Source: Nocardiopsis exhalans (GTDB taxonomy: Bacteria; Actinomycetota; Actinomycetes; Streptosporangiales; Streptosporangiaceae). From it: DNA of 64,000 bases. The notes under the pieces are model-generated. The model made no database searches and was not told the origin of the DNA. It saw only the letters and a program-made list of their open reading frames with translations. This document shows positions 1-7,637 of this stretch, one piece after another (the stretch's first letter is position 1; each line of letters begins with the position of its first letter). A program made the position numbers and the translations under genes. The DNA lies in the NCBI RefSeq assembly GCF_024134545.1, contig NZ_CP099838.1, positions 1 through 64,000 of the forward strand, in the 5' to 3' direction.

Positions 1-121
1 CGTGCGCGCATCCTGACGTGGACAGATGCTGTCGATGTGTAAACAAAAATACCTGGCCAGGGCATTTTGAGCTCTGCGCGATGCTTTACGACGTAGATCC
101 AAATCGCTGACAGGCTGATTT

Positions 122-135
122 AAGTCTGAAGACTT
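122..135. promoter_or_regulatory. palindromic operator, copy 1
   Basis: AAGTCT-GA-AGACTT, a perfect inverted repeat with a 2-nt centre, lies 22 nt before the start of the first gene. An identical 14-mer occurs at 871-884. Two identical palindromes before two co-directional genes suggest one dimeric repressor or activator; the regulator is not identified. Confidence 0.6.
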
Positions 136-157
136 CTTTTCATGCCAGGATGGCCTG

Positions 158-829
158 ATGGAGACCAGCCCTATCAAGATCCGCACCTGCACAGCCGACG
201 CCGACCACGTGCGCGCGGCCTGGCAGTCCGAGCGGGCAAGGTTGCGCCGCCTGGTCGGTGACCGGATGCGGCGCCACCTCAAAGCAGAGGGGTGGCCGAC
301 CGGCCCCGACGCCGAACACGTCGACGTTCCCCCCGCGGAGCTGCGTCGTCGGCGCAAGGTGCGCCGGGAGTTCGTGGCCGCGGTGAAGGCCGGCGGCGGG
401 GTGCGGCCCACGGCGACCGCCGTGGTCGGCGCCGCCCTGGAGGCGGAGCTGGAGGCGCGCGGCTGGCTGACCGGGCCGATGCCGCCGGTGGACTGGGAGA
501 TGGTGCCCGTGGCGCGCTGGCCCGGAACCGGTTCGGGGGAGCGGGGCCAGGCCTGGCGCGGGGTGGTCAACGCCCACGTGCGGGCGGACCTGCCTCCGCG
601 CACGGTAGCCCGGTGCTGGGAGCACTCGGCCGAGGCGGTCCTCGCGCTGATCGCCTGGCGCGACGCCCACCCCAAACTGGTGCACCGCTCCGACGACCCC
701 GGCGCCTGGGCCGAGTACGACCGGCTCGCCACCGGGGTGCTCACGCCCGGCGACGTCTACCGAGCGGCGCTGAAGCGGATCCAGCTGCCCCAGACCGAGC
801 GCGGCGCGGTCACGATCACGGCCCGATGA
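158..829 (+). CDS. hypothetical protein (223 aa)
   Basis: I do not recognise a family. The 223-residue protein is rich in Arg, Ala and Trp, has no membrane segment or signal peptide, and has two similar segments, RRHLKAEGWPTGP near residue 38 and LEAELEARGWLTGP near residue 95, suggesting an internal duplication of a helix-GW-TGP motif. The ATG at 158 follows the AAGTCTGAAGACTT palindrome by 22 nt and a short purine run (AGGATGG) near 147-153. Codon use is strongly GC3-biased, so the frame looks real. It is followed after about 180 nt by an exonuclease gene with the same upstream palindrome, so the two may be co-regulated. Confidence 0.7.
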   Translation: METSPIKIRTCTADADHVRAAWQSERARLRRLVGDRMRRHLKAEGWPTGPDAEHVDVPPAELRRRRKVRREFVAAVKAGGGVRPTATAVVGAALEAELEARGWLTGPMPPVDWEMVPVARWPGTGSGERGQAWRGVVNAHVRADLPPRTVARCWEHSAEAVLALIAWRDAHPKLVHRSDDPGAWAEYDRLATGVLTPGDVYRAALKRIQLPQTERGAVTITAR

Positions 830-870
830 CCTCTGCCCACCCGGGCATGCGACCGCGTTCGATCACATTA

Positions 871-884
871 AAGTCTGAAGACTT
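871..884. promoter_or_regulatory. palindromic operator, copy 2
   Basis: Second perfect copy of AAGTCTGAAGACTT, in the 182-nt gap before the exonuclease gene. It lies about 128 nt before the GTG at 1012, leaving room for a promoter and leader. An ATG at 905 also follows it closely, but that frame only overlaps the exonuclease frame and looks non-coding. Confidence 0.6.
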
Positions 885-1011
885 AAATAGAGCCGGTAAG
901 GGCCATGAAACCCCTGCTAGACAAGGGATCGAGTTTTCCCAACCGGCTTGTTTCGTACGCGCCCGGCGGTTACTGTCGGCTGCACATCGACCACGAACGG
1001 GAGGCGAAGCG

Positions 1012-2184
1012 GTGGGCACGACACGAAGCCGTGAGCGGGCGGACTACGGGCCAGGGCAGGCGGCCGCGCGGGCAGGGATGTCCCTGGGGGAGTGGCGGCG
1101 GGCAGTGCGCTCGGGGCTGGTCCGGAGCGCGGACGTCGACGGGGCGCGATGGTCGGCCGCCGTGGTCGAACGGGCCCGCAGCTCGCGGGCCTCGATCCGC
1201 ACCCAGCTCCAGGTTCTGGCCGCCCCCGAGTACCGGTGGGGGCAAGCCCCGGCGCACCTGCTCACCCGCGCCCAGCTCGCCGAGACCGGCCCGGACCGGC
1301 CGGTGCCGCTGCGGCCCGGCGGCCCGATCCGCGGGGTGGTGCACTTCCGGCGCGGCCGCGACCGCCTGTACCTGTACGACGTGCGCGAGGCGGTGCCCAA
1401 GCGGGCGCCGACGAAGGCGCAGACGGCGGCCGCCGAGCGGCGCAAGCTGGCGGCGCGCACCTGCACCGGGTGCGGGAAGGTGGCCGGCGACCGCAACGAT
1501 CTGTCCCGGACCAAGCGCCTGTGTCCGGCGTGCGTGGCGGCGTTCTGGACGAAGAAGTTCGCCGACGACAAGCAGGCGGCTGCGGCCTGGGCACGGGAGG
1601 TGCTCGATGATCCGGCCACCGTGTTCTTGGACTCCGAGACCACGGACCTGTCCGGGTTCCTGGTCGAGATCAGCGTGACCGACCGGCACGGCGCGGTGCT
1701 GCTGGACTCCCTGATCGACCCCCGCGCCGAGATCGAACCCGGGGCGCAGGCCGTGCACGGGATCGGCGCCGCCGACCTGGTCGGCGCTCCGACCTACGCC
1801 GAGCTGGCCGAGCGGCTGTGGGCGGTGCTGCGGGGGCGCCGGGTCATCATCTACAACGTGGCGTTCGACACCGCGGTGCTGCGGCGGGAGGTGCTGCGGG
1901 CGGCCGCCGAGCTGGGGCCCGAGCCGCGCGAGGCCGAAGACCGGTACTGGGCACCGCTGGAGCGCTCGGCGCGGTGGGAGTGCGCGATGGCCTGGTACGC
2001 GCAGTGGTACGGGGAGTGGGACCACTACCACCGCGATTACACGTGGCAGCGGCTGGGCGGCGGCCACCGGGCGCTGGGAGACTGCCGGGCCACGCGGGAG
2101 CGGCTGGTGGAGATGGCGGCCTCCCTGGCCCCGGCCGCCCCTGCGGAGCTGGGGCAACCGGTGCTGGCCGGGCTCGACGCCTGA
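1012..2184 (+). CDS. DEDDh 3'-5' exonuclease (DnaQ-like) with zinc-finger-like insert
   Basis: The C-terminal half is a DnaQ/RNase T-type exonuclease domain that should remove nucleotides from DNA or RNA 3' ends with two metal ions. Visible catalytic residues: D207 and E209 in FLDSETTDL, D286 in NVAFDTAVL, and H352 and D357 in HRALGDCRA, the DEDDh pattern. Before it lies a CxxC...CxxC cluster (C151/C154 and C174/C177), probably zinc-binding, and an N-terminal region of about 140 residues with MSLGEWRRAVRSG, which may bind DNA. The open frame extends far upstream, but GTG 1012 has GGGAGG at a 7-nt spacing and coding bias begins there, giving 390 aa. It could process plasmid DNA ends or take part in repair or defence; its role here is unknown. 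Confidence 0.82.
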   Translation: MGTTRSRERADYGPGQAAARAGMSLGEWRRAVRSGLVRSADVDGARWSAAVVERARSSRASIRTQLQVLAAPEYRWGQAPAHLLTRAQLAETGPDRPVPLRPGGPIRGVVHFRRGRDRLYLYDVREAVPKRAPTKAQTAAAERRKLAARTCTGCGKVAGDRNDLSRTKRLCPACVAAFWTKKFADDKQAAAAWAREVLDDPATVFLDSETTDLSGFLVEISVTDRHGAVLLDSLIDPRAEIEPGAQAVHGIGAADLVGAPTYAELAERLWAVLRGRRVIIYNVAFDTAVLRREVLRAAAELGPEPREAEDRYWAPLERSARWECAMAWYAQWYGEWDHYHRDYTWQRLGGGHRALGDCRATRERLVEMAASLAPAAPAELGQPVLAGLDA

Positions 2185-2188
2185 GCGC

Positions 2189-2227
2189 GGCTGGAGCCGC
2201 CCTGTGCGCCCTGAGGCGGCTCCAGCC
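2189..2227. terminator. bidirectional hairpin terminator
   Basis: Perfect 13-bp stem, GGCTGGAGCCGCC at 2189-2201 with GGCGGCTCCAGCC at 2215-2227, between the convergent exonuclease and phosphatase genes. No long T-run, as is usual for actinomycete terminators. Confidence 0.8.
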
Positions 2228-2250
2228 CACACGCGGTCAGTGCGCCGCGT

Positions 2251-3429
2251 TCACCGGCGGTTGCGCTGCTCCAGCGCCTGGGCAAGGATGCGGGCGGCCT
2301 CGGCCACGTCCTCGTTCACCGCCTCGGGGTCCTGGCCGCGGGCGTGCTCGACGGCCGCCACCGCGGCGGCGTCGCCGCCCCTGGCCAGGGTGCCGTAGCC
2401 GTGTTCGTGCAGGATCCGGCGGGCGTGGTCCGCGCGGCGGGCGTTGGCCTTGGGGACGTCCAGGTCGTGTTCCATGCCCTCCCACGGGCGCCGCGCCTGC
2501 TCGGCCTGGCGCTTGACATGGGCGCGGCGTGCGCGCTGGGCCCGGGGGCCGTTCTGCACGCGCAGGACAACAGCGCTCGCGTTGTCGTCCACCGCGTGCT
2601 CGGCTGCGGCGTCGGCGGCGCGGGCCGCCTGGACCAGGGCGTGGGCACACTCCTGCGGGTCGGGGTGCTCGGCCACCAGGCGGTCCATGGACTGGTGGTC
2701 CAGGGCGTCATGGACTCCGTCGGTGGTCAGCACCATGGCCGCGAACAGGGGGATCTCGGTGCGCTCCCCGAGGTCGTAGGGGAACACGTTCAGGCGTCCC
2801 AGGGTGGTGAGCACCTCGTGGTCGTGCTCGGCCGGATCCCCGTGGACAGGCTGGCCGTCGGCGCGGGCCTGGCGCATGCGCTGGCCCTCGGTGGCATCGA
2901 CGGTGGCCTGCTCGAACGTGCCCAGTCCGTACGGCGGCGACCAGCCCAGCACGTACAGGCGCACGTCCCCGGTCCAAGCGATGTCCAGGTGGCCGTCGGC
3001 GCGGGCCAACAGGACCGTGCCGACGCAGTCGGGTTCGGGCCACCCGGCCTCGTCGGTGGCGGTGAGTTCGTTCCCGGCGGCGCGCAGGCCGCCGGCGGCC
3101 GATCCGGTGCGGGCCCCGAGGCGGGCCGCGGTGTGTGCGGCGCGGCGGGCGGCCGCGGGGACGCCGGGATGGGAGCCGTAGCCGTCGATGAGGGCGGCCG
3201 CCCACGTGCCGTCGGGGGCGTACTCGACGGCGGCGGCGTCGGACTGGTTCGGGCGCGGGCCCTGGTCGGTGGCGATCCCGGCACGGACGGGGTCGGCGAG
3301 CACACCGGGAGCGGGTGCGGGGGGCCGGTGGTGGGCGTCGACCTGGCGGGCGGCCGTGGCGTAGTTCTCGCCGGTCGCGGCCATCCGCTGGCGGATCGCT
3401 CGGGTACGGGCGCGGTTGTTGCTGGGCAT
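2251..3429 (-). CDS. PP2C-like serine/threonine phosphatase
   Basis: Metal-dependent (PPM/PP2C-like) phosphatase, predicted to remove phosphate from Ser/Thr residues. Visible family features are ALIDGYGSH (metal-binding Asp-Gly near the start of the domain), GTVLLARADGHLDIAWTGDVRLY (core strands, quoted as two parts GTVLLARADG and HLDIAWTGD), VLTTDGVHDALD, and a late AVDDNASAVVL with paired Asp. The first 35 residues (RMAATGENYATAARQV) form a basic segment often seen at the start of actinobacterial plasmid proteins. The last 80 residues are charged and helical. Start: an in-frame ATG at 3489 exists, but ATG 3429 has a GGACAGGA ribosome binding site and the typical N-terminus. 392 aa. No kinase lies nearby, so the substrate is unknown. 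Confidence 0.78.
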   Translation of the reverse strand: MPSNNRARTRAIRQRMAATGENYATAARQVDAHHRPPAPAPGVLADPVRAGIATDQGPRPNQSDAAAVEYAPDGTWAAALIDGYGSHPGVPAAARRAAHTAARLGARTGSAAGGLRAAGNELTATDEAGWPEPDCVGTVLLARADGHLDIAWTGDVRLYVLGWSPPYGLGTFEQATVDATEGQRMRQARADGQPVHGDPAEHDHEVLTTLGRLNVFPYDLGERTEIPLFAAMVLTTDGVHDALDHQSMDRLVAEHPDPQECAHALVQAARAADAAAEHAVDDNASAVVLRVQNGPRAQRARRAHVKRQAEQARRPWEGMEHDLDVPKANARRADHARRILHEHGYGTLARGGDAAAVAAVEHARGQDPEAVNEDVAEAARILAQALEQRNRR

Positions 3430-3679
3430 CGAGATCCTGTCCTGTCCGCTGGTGCCCACGCTCCCGGCGGCACGACTGGTCCAATGCATGCGGGTGGCTC
3501 TGCGCGCTGCGTCGGCGACGGCTTGGCCCTCACAGGTCCGGTGCGGCGTGGGCGCGGCCGGTACGAGGCGCGGGACCGCGCGGCGGCCCCTGAGGGTCCA
3601 GGGTAGCCGTGCGCGGTCCTCGGCGGGGCTGGTTCGCTGCCCTCAGGCGCTCGCGAGGCCTTGCCGTTACGGTGATCTG

Positions 3680-4366
3680 GTGACCAACGTTGATGTAGCT
3701 GCGGACGTGCGGGACCTGCTGCCTGCTGAGTACCTCCAGATGTTGCTAGACACCTTCGTGTACGAATGCGTGATGTGCGGCGAGAGGTCGGCAACATCGG
3801 AGGCGCCAGCGTCGGTGCTGGTGCGCCGTGACGGCCTGCTGACCGCGGCCGGACTCGCACACACGGCCTGTTCGCCCTCGCGGGTGCGCGAGGTGGCGCC
3901 GGGAACGCTCCAGGCGCGGCAGGATCTGGACATGACGGCGCAGGCGATCGTCATCCCCGGGTTGGACGGCAACCGGCCAGCCATCGTGTGCGAGGTGCCC
4001 GGGGTCCGGGCTCGGGTCGTAGACGGGGATGACCTACTGATACCGGGGCTGCGCAGGCTCGGCCTGCACCCGGTGGCCCGGATCGCGGCCACGCCTCCGG
4101 TGCTGGCGGACTGGCGGGTGCGCCTGCCCGATGAGGTCCGCGCCGAGATCAGCGCGCCGGGTGTGGGCGGGTTCTACAGCGGGCCGCTGTTTCAGCACGC
4201 GCAGTGGCACACGGTGGTGACGGGCTCTCTGGGGGTGGTCGTGCTGCTGGTCGGCGTCGGCCTGGAGCTGCAAGCCGACCGTGAGCCGGGCGCGCTCCTG
4301 AAGGCTCTGCACCAGGCGGCGCGGCGCGGGGATCTGGTGGGCGGCACGGTGCCAGTCACCGGCTGA
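3680..4366 (+). CDS. hypothetical protein (228 aa)
   Basis: Not recognised. The 228-residue soluble protein has ECVMCGERS near residue 33 and a lone later Cys, so only a partial metal-binding signature, then a strand-rich middle (AIVIPGL, VARIAATPP) and a C-terminal LGVVVLLVGVGLEL segment that is short and probably buried rather than membrane-spanning. GTG 3680 is chosen over the longer open frame because coding bias begins there and GGTGA lies 5 nt upstream. It is divergent from the phosphatase gene with about 250 nt between them, which must hold both promoters; I see no clear operator there. Confidence 0.65.
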   Translation: MTNVDVAADVRDLLPAEYLQMLLDTFVYECVMCGERSATSEAPASVLVRRDGLLTAAGLAHTACSPSRVREVAPGTLQARQDLDMTAQAIVIPGLDGNRPAIVCEVPGVRARVVDGDDLLIPGLRRLGLHPVARIAATPPVLADWRVRLPDEVRAEISAPGVGGFYSGPLFQHAQWHTVVTGSLGVVVLLVGVGLELQADREPGALLKALHQAARRGDLVGGTVPVTG

Positions 4367-4378
4367 GGGCCAGGACGT

Positions 4379-4418
4379 GACGGCGACCCCCGGGAGGTTC
4401 TCCTCGGGGGCCGCCGTC
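4379..4418. terminator. bidirectional hairpin terminator
   Basis: Stem of about 16 bp with two mismatches: GACGGCGACCCCCGGG pairs with CTCGGGGGCCGCCGTC across a short loop. It separates the converging genes ending at 4366 and 4429. Confidence 0.75.
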
Positions 4419-4428
4419 GTTCCTACGT

Positions 4429-4989
4429 CTATCCGGGGTAGGGGTTGGACATCTTCCACAAGGCGGAGAACAGGCTCTGGTAGGCGCCCTGGACTTGGGC
4501 CGGTTCGCCGGGTGGGGTGTACCCGCCGGTGGGGCCCTCCACCAGCACGCGGCCGCCGGGGGCTCCGTGCAGGATCTGGAATCCGGTGGGGTACACCGGC
4601 ACGTAAGGGGGCAGTACGCGCAGGTCGACGTGGTCCAGGCGGGCCAGGTCGGCGAGCTGGGCCCACTGGCGTGACATGGCCGCGGAGGTCAGGATGGGCC
4701 GTTCGATGCCGGCGCGGGTGACCAGGACCCGGCGCGGTTGTTCGGTGATGGTGCGCAGGATCGAGGTGCGGACCATGCGGTCGGCCACGGCCTGGGCGGC
4801 CTCGTCGTCGGTGTAGGTGTCTTCGGCCCTTAGGACAGCGGTGGCGTACTCCTCGGTCTGCATGTACCCGGGGACGCCGGTGGGACACCAGTGGTCGACG
4901 GGTCCGGCGGCTTCCTGGCGGCCTATCTCGCGCTGGCCGAACATCATGTGCGCGGCCAGGGCGCGGTGGTCGGTGGGCGTCGTGGTCAT
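4429..4989 (-). CDS. orphan DUF5753 (Scr1-type) regulator lacking a helix-turn-helix
   Basis: 186 aa. The sequence matches the DUF5753 effector/sensor half of actinomycete XRE regulators: VPGYMQTEEYA, then VADRMVRTSIL, RRVLVTRAGIERP, and LRVLPPYVPVYPTGFQIL close to the C-terminus. The N-terminal DNA-binding helix-turn-helix present in the gene at 6119 is missing; only about 35 residues precede the domain. It may therefore act by dimerising with, or sensing for, a full-length partner such as that gene. ATG 4989 has a GGAGACACG site just upstream. A strong terminator separates it from the two genes before it, so it is probably transcribed alone. Confidence 0.75.
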   Translation of the reverse strand: MTTTPTDHRALAAHMMFGQREIGRQEAAGPVDHWCPTGVPGYMQTEEYATAVLRAEDTYTDDEAAQAVADRMVRTSILRTITEQPRRVLVTRAGIERPILTSAAMSRQWAQLADLARLDHVDLRVLPPYVPVYPTGFQILHGAPGGRVLVEGPTGGYTPPGEPAQVQGAYQSLFSALWKMSNPYPG

Positions 4990-5019
4990 CGTGTCTCCTC
5001 GTGCGGGGTGGACGTGCGC

Positions 5020-5052
5020 AGCGGCCCCCGAAAGGGAGGTTCGGGGGCCGCT
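5020..5052. terminator. hairpin terminator
   Basis: Perfect 13-bp stem AGCGGCCCCCGAA / TTCGGGGGCCGCT with a 7-nt loop AGGGAGG. It follows the ATPase-108 aa operon and precedes the DUF5753 gene, all leftward. Confidence 0.85.
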
Positions 5053-5151
5053 GGTCCGGTTCCCGCTCCAGCGGCGGGCCGGGGCCGCCCCTGGCAGGTG
5101 GGGCGGGGTGGGTCCGTGCCCGGGACGGCGCGGGCACGGGGTTGGGGTTGG

Positions 5152-5478
5152 TCAGGTGACGTAGCGCCGCACCAGGGCGGGCAGTGGCTCGGTCTCGGCC
5201 TCGTGGATGCGTCGGCGCAGCTCTTCGGGGGAGTCCGCGCGCACGGTGTGGCCAGCATGGGTGGCGACGTAGTCGGTGCCCTCGCGGGTGACGGTGGGCA
5301 GAGCGTGCACGGCCCATCCGGGGTGGTCGCGCTCGATCAGGTCCACGTGGGGGTCTTGGTGTCGGCGGCGGGCCTGCAACGGGACCGGCGTGCACGGGCC
5401 CGGCGCGGGGGCGTGGTCGGTGGTGGCGGGGCGCACGGCTGCGGCGGTCAAGCACCGGACCAGGTCGGGCAGGCTCAT
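5152..5478 (-). CDS. hypothetical protein coupled to the ATPase gene
   Basis: Unrecognised 108-aa protein. The middle reads DLIERDHPGWAVHALPTV, then TDYVATHAGHTVRADSPEEL and RRRIHEAET: a compact alpha/beta domain of the kind often found beside histidine-kinase-like ATPases and XRE regulators in actinomycetes. Its ATG at 5478 overlaps the stop of the upstream ATPase gene by ATGA, so translation is probably coupled and the products may work together. No membrane segment or metal motif is visible. Confidence 0.72.
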   Translation of the reverse strand: MSLPDLVRCLTAAAVRPATTDHAPAPGPCTPVPLQARRRHQDPHVDLIERDHPGWAVHALPTVTREGTDYVATHAGHTVRADSPEELRRRIHEAETEPLPALVRRYVT

Positions 5479-5951
5479 CGCTCGATCCCGCAGGGGATCC
5501 GCGCCTGGACGGTCACCGTGCCGTCGGTGTTGACCAGCCAGGACCAGCCGCGGCTGAGGGCGTCGACCATGTGAAGCCCCAGACCTCCGGGGACCTCGGT
5601 CGGGGTGTTCTTCACCCGCGGGTACTGGTCCTCGTCTCCGGGGCGGGGGCCATCGTCGGTGACGCACAGCAGGTAGTAGTCCCCCTGGTGAAACATCTCC
5701 ACCAGGACGCGGCCACCCGGGTCGCCGGACCGGCTGTGCCGGATCGCGTTGGTGGCCAGCTCGGACGCGACCAGCGCGACATCCTGGGAGCGGCGCGGGG
5801 TGGTGCGGGTGGCGCGGGTGATCCATCGGCGCACGTCGGCGACGGCGGTGGGCTCGTGCCCGATGACGATGCCTGTGCAGCCGGGGGAACAGGTGACGAG
5901 TCGGCGGGGGCGCCCTCCGGGTAGCGGCGCCGGTCCGGTGCGGTGGGACAT
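5475..5951 (-). CDS. HATPase_c-domain ATP-binding protein (anti-sigma/kinase-like)
   Basis: 158 aa with a single GHKL-type ATPase domain as in RsbW-like anti-sigma kinases: N-box VASELATNAIRHS, G1 box VTDDGPRPG, and G2 box GGLGLHMVDALSRGWS near the end. It should bind ATP and either phosphorylate or sequester a small regulator. No sensor or membrane part is present. The open frame extends to 6023, but ATG 5951 has a GGAGAG site 4-5 nt upstream and begins the conserved region. It is divergent from the XRE/DUF5753 gene, and a 16-bp inverted repeat flanks the shared promoter region, so the pair is likely co-regulated. Confidence 0.85.
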   Translation of the reverse strand: MSHRTGPAPLPGGRPRRLVTCSPGCTGIVIGHEPTAVADVRRWITRATRTTPRRSQDVALVASELATNAIRHSRSGDPGGRVLVEMFHQGDYYLLCVTDDGPRPGDEDQYPRVKNTPTEVPGGLGLHMVDALSRGWSWLVNTDGTVTVQARIPCGIER

Positions 5952-5980
5952 CGGCTCTCCTGTAGTCGGGGCGCACCCTG

Positions 5981-6109
5981 ATGACAGGTAAATGCCAGAG
6001 AGCGCCATGGCCCCACCATGCACTCAGCCCCACACTCTGACTACCGTCCGGCATCTATTCAGCCAAAACTCCGGCATGCCATGGCACTGTTATGGCATTT
6101 ACCTGTCAT
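5981..6109. promoter_or_regulatory. divergent promoter region bounded by a 16-bp inverted repeat
   Basis: ATGACAGGTAAATGCC at 5981-5996 and its exact reverse complement GGCATTTACCTGTCAT at 6094-6109 sit symmetrically near the two divergent starts (ATPase at 5951, XRE at 6119). Further TGGCAT/ATGCCA half-sites lie between them near 6075-6096. Identical outward-facing sites suggest one regulator, perhaps the XRE protein itself, that controls both genes. Confidence 0.75.
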
Positions 6110-6118
6110 ACTCATGGC

Positions 6119-6955
6119 ATGGCAGGACAGCAAAATGTTGTTGATGATCTCGCTCTGTCCCAATTCGCCACCGAGCTACGCGACCGGCGCCGCGGCGCCG
6201 GGCTCAGCCAGACCGAACTCGGCGACCTCGCCGGATACTCCCGCCAGGCGGTCGGGGAGGTCGAACGCCTACGACAGCCCCCCACCCGTAGGTTCGCGGA
6301 GAAGATAGACCAGGCCTTGGAAGCTGGAGGCGGCCTACTGGCCCTGTTCCCTCGACGTGGAGTCCCGGAGCGCCAGCGCCTGTTGAACGGGTATCTGCCC
6401 CTGGAGAAACAGGCGTCCGCGCTCGACCAGTTCCACCCACAGGTCGTTCCCGCCGGGCTTCAAACCGAGGACTACGCTCGGGCCGACCTGGCTGGTACCG
6501 ACCCGCCCCAGCCACAACACGTGCTGGATGAATGGCTCCAGACGCGCATGGAACGCCAGCGGTTCCAACGGGAGCGGAACCGGCCGCTGGCCGCGCAGTA
6601 CGTCGTGGATGAGGGCGCCCTCCGCCGCCAGTTCGGCGGCCCCCAAGTGATGGCCGCGCAGTACGCGCACATCCTCGATCGGATGGACGATCCGTTCGTG
6701 ACAGTGCAGGTGCTACCGTTTTCAGCCGGTACACATCCCGTTTTGCACGGGGCTTTTACGATCCTGCACCTGGACGGGCCGCCAGCTGACACCGTGCTAT
6801 ATGACGAGTCGATGACCGGAAGCCGAACCGAGGTCGATCCTGCCATCGTCGCGCCAGCCATGAGACGGTTCGCCACGGTGCGGGGGATCGCCCTCTCCCC
6901 GGCCGACAGCAAAGATTTCATCCGAGCACTAGCAGCAGAAGGACACCACGCATGA
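6119..6955 (+). CDS. XRE-family regulator with DUF5753 domain
   Basis: 278 aa. Residues about 14-70 are a helix-turn-helix (LSQTELGDLAGYSRQAV then GEVERLRQP), followed by a DUF5753 domain: VPAGLQTEDYA, then RQRFQRERNRPLAAQYV, DEGALRRQFGGP, TVQVLPFSAGTHP and AFTILHLDGPPADTVLYDE. Proteins of this class, studied as WhiJ- and Scr1-like regulators, usually work with a small DUF397 partner, which follows here with ATGA overlap. ATG 6119 is preferred over the in-frame ATG 6092, because the latter falls inside the promoter-side repeat and adds a non-conserved segment. The 16-bp repeat ends 9 nt before the start, so the mRNA may be almost leaderless and directly autoregulated. Confidence 0.88.
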   Translation: MAGQQNVVDDLALSQFATELRDRRRGAGLSQTELGDLAGYSRQAVGEVERLRQPPTRRFAEKIDQALEAGGGLLALFPRRGVPERQRLLNGYLPLEKQASALDQFHPQVVPAGLQTEDYARADLAGTDPPQPQHVLDEWLQTRMERQRFQRERNRPLAAQYVVDEGALRRQFGGPQVMAAQYAHILDRMDDPFVTVQVLPFSAGTHPVLHGAFTILHLDGPPADTVLYDESMTGSRTEVDPAIVAPAMRRFATVRGIALSPADSKDFIRALAAEGHHA

Positions 6956-7143
6956 GCATTCCCACTCCGCCCGATGAGGCCTTCCGCAAGTCCTCGTACA
7001 GCTCGCAGGGCGGCGAGTGCGTGGAGATCGCTCGGACGGGGCCTCATGCCCACCTGCGCGACACCAAGCACCGCGCGGACCTGTGCCTATCGGTCCCCTC
7101 GACGGAGATGGTGGCCTTCCTCCGCGCGACCCCCTCCATGTAG
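6952..7143 (+). CDS. DUF397 small partner protein
   Basis: 63 aa with the DUF397 signature: FRKSSYSSQGGECVEIA near the start, then HLRDTKHRA and a C-terminal MVAFLRA. Members are found next to XRE/DUF5753 regulators in actinomycetes, sometimes described as toxin-antitoxin-like pairs. The start overlaps the regulator's stop by ATGA, giving coupled translation and a probable 1:1 partnership. Confidence 0.88.
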   Translation: MSIPTPPDEAFRKSSYSSQGGECVEIARTGPHAHLRDTKHRADLCLSVPSTEMVAFLRATPSM

Positions 7144-7163
7144 CCGTACGCCCACTCAACACT

Positions 7164-7631
7164 TCAAGGGCCGGATCCTCTGTGGGTCCGGCCCTCCTCA
7201 TGCCCACGGTCCGGCGCGTTCATCCCTCTGCTCTCGGGGCGCAGACGGGCGTCGATCTCGGCCACCAGGGCCTCGGTGTTCTCCGGGGCGGTGCGCAGCA
7301 CGTCGCCGGTGTCGGACCACCGCCACCGGAGCGGTGCCCCCTCGATGTCGGCGACCAGTTCGATTCGGCCTGAGCGATCGGTAGTGCGGGATGAGCGGGG
7401 GCACAGCTCGATGGCGATACCGGCTCCAGCGCCGAGTTCTTCGGGGTACACGTCGTAGCCATAGAGCCAGGCCTCCCCGATGGCCAGGATGGCCAGGTGG
7501 CGCAACCGCGGGCCGTGGAACAAGCTGGTGAGCCCGGTGTGCACCCGCCGGAGGGTGTGCTCGTCCACGCGCAAGATCGGGGCCGGGTGGGGACCGGTCG
7601 CAAGGCGGTGGGGGAGTCGGGGGAAGCCCAT
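7164..7631 (-). CDS. hypothetical protein downstream of the methyltransferase
   Basis: 155 aa, family not recognised. The region after residue 25 (HTLRRVHTGLTSLFHGPRL) leads into LAILAIGEAWLYGYDVYPEE and ends in RWRWSDTGDVLRTAPEN, a mixed alpha/beta fold with no motif I can name. ATG 7631 lies 6 nt after the stop of the methyltransferase gene, so the two form one leftward operon with the gene at 8393. The last ten codons overlap the terminator hairpin shared with the converging DUF397 gene, which suggests the C-terminal tail is not functionally constrained. Confidence 0.65.
   Translation of the reverse strand: MGFPRLPHRLATGPHPAPILRVDEHTLRRVHTGLTSLFHGPRLRHLAILAIGEAWLYGYDVYPEELGAGAGIAIELCPRSSRTTDRSGRIELVADIEGAPLRWRWSDTGDVLRTAPENTEALVAEIDARLRPESRGMNAPDRGHEEGRTHRGSGP
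7167..7195. terminator. terminator hairpin between converging genes
   Basis: AGGGCCGGA / TCCGGCCCT, a perfect 9-bp stem with an 11-nt loop. It lies 24 nt after the DUF397 stop and overlaps the last codons of the converging gene ending at 7164. Confidence 0.75.
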
Positions 7632-7637
7632 GCGTTC

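Noticed and set aside
292..1011. Long upstream extension of the exonuclease frame
   Set aside because: It overlaps the well-biased gene at 158-829 in another frame; GTG 1012 has a good ribosome binding site.
905..1678. Rightward frame starting at ATG 905 just after the second AAGTCTGAAGACTT
   Set aside because: Its position relative to the palindrome is tempting, but composition past 1012 is that of an out-of-frame shadow of the exonuclease gene.
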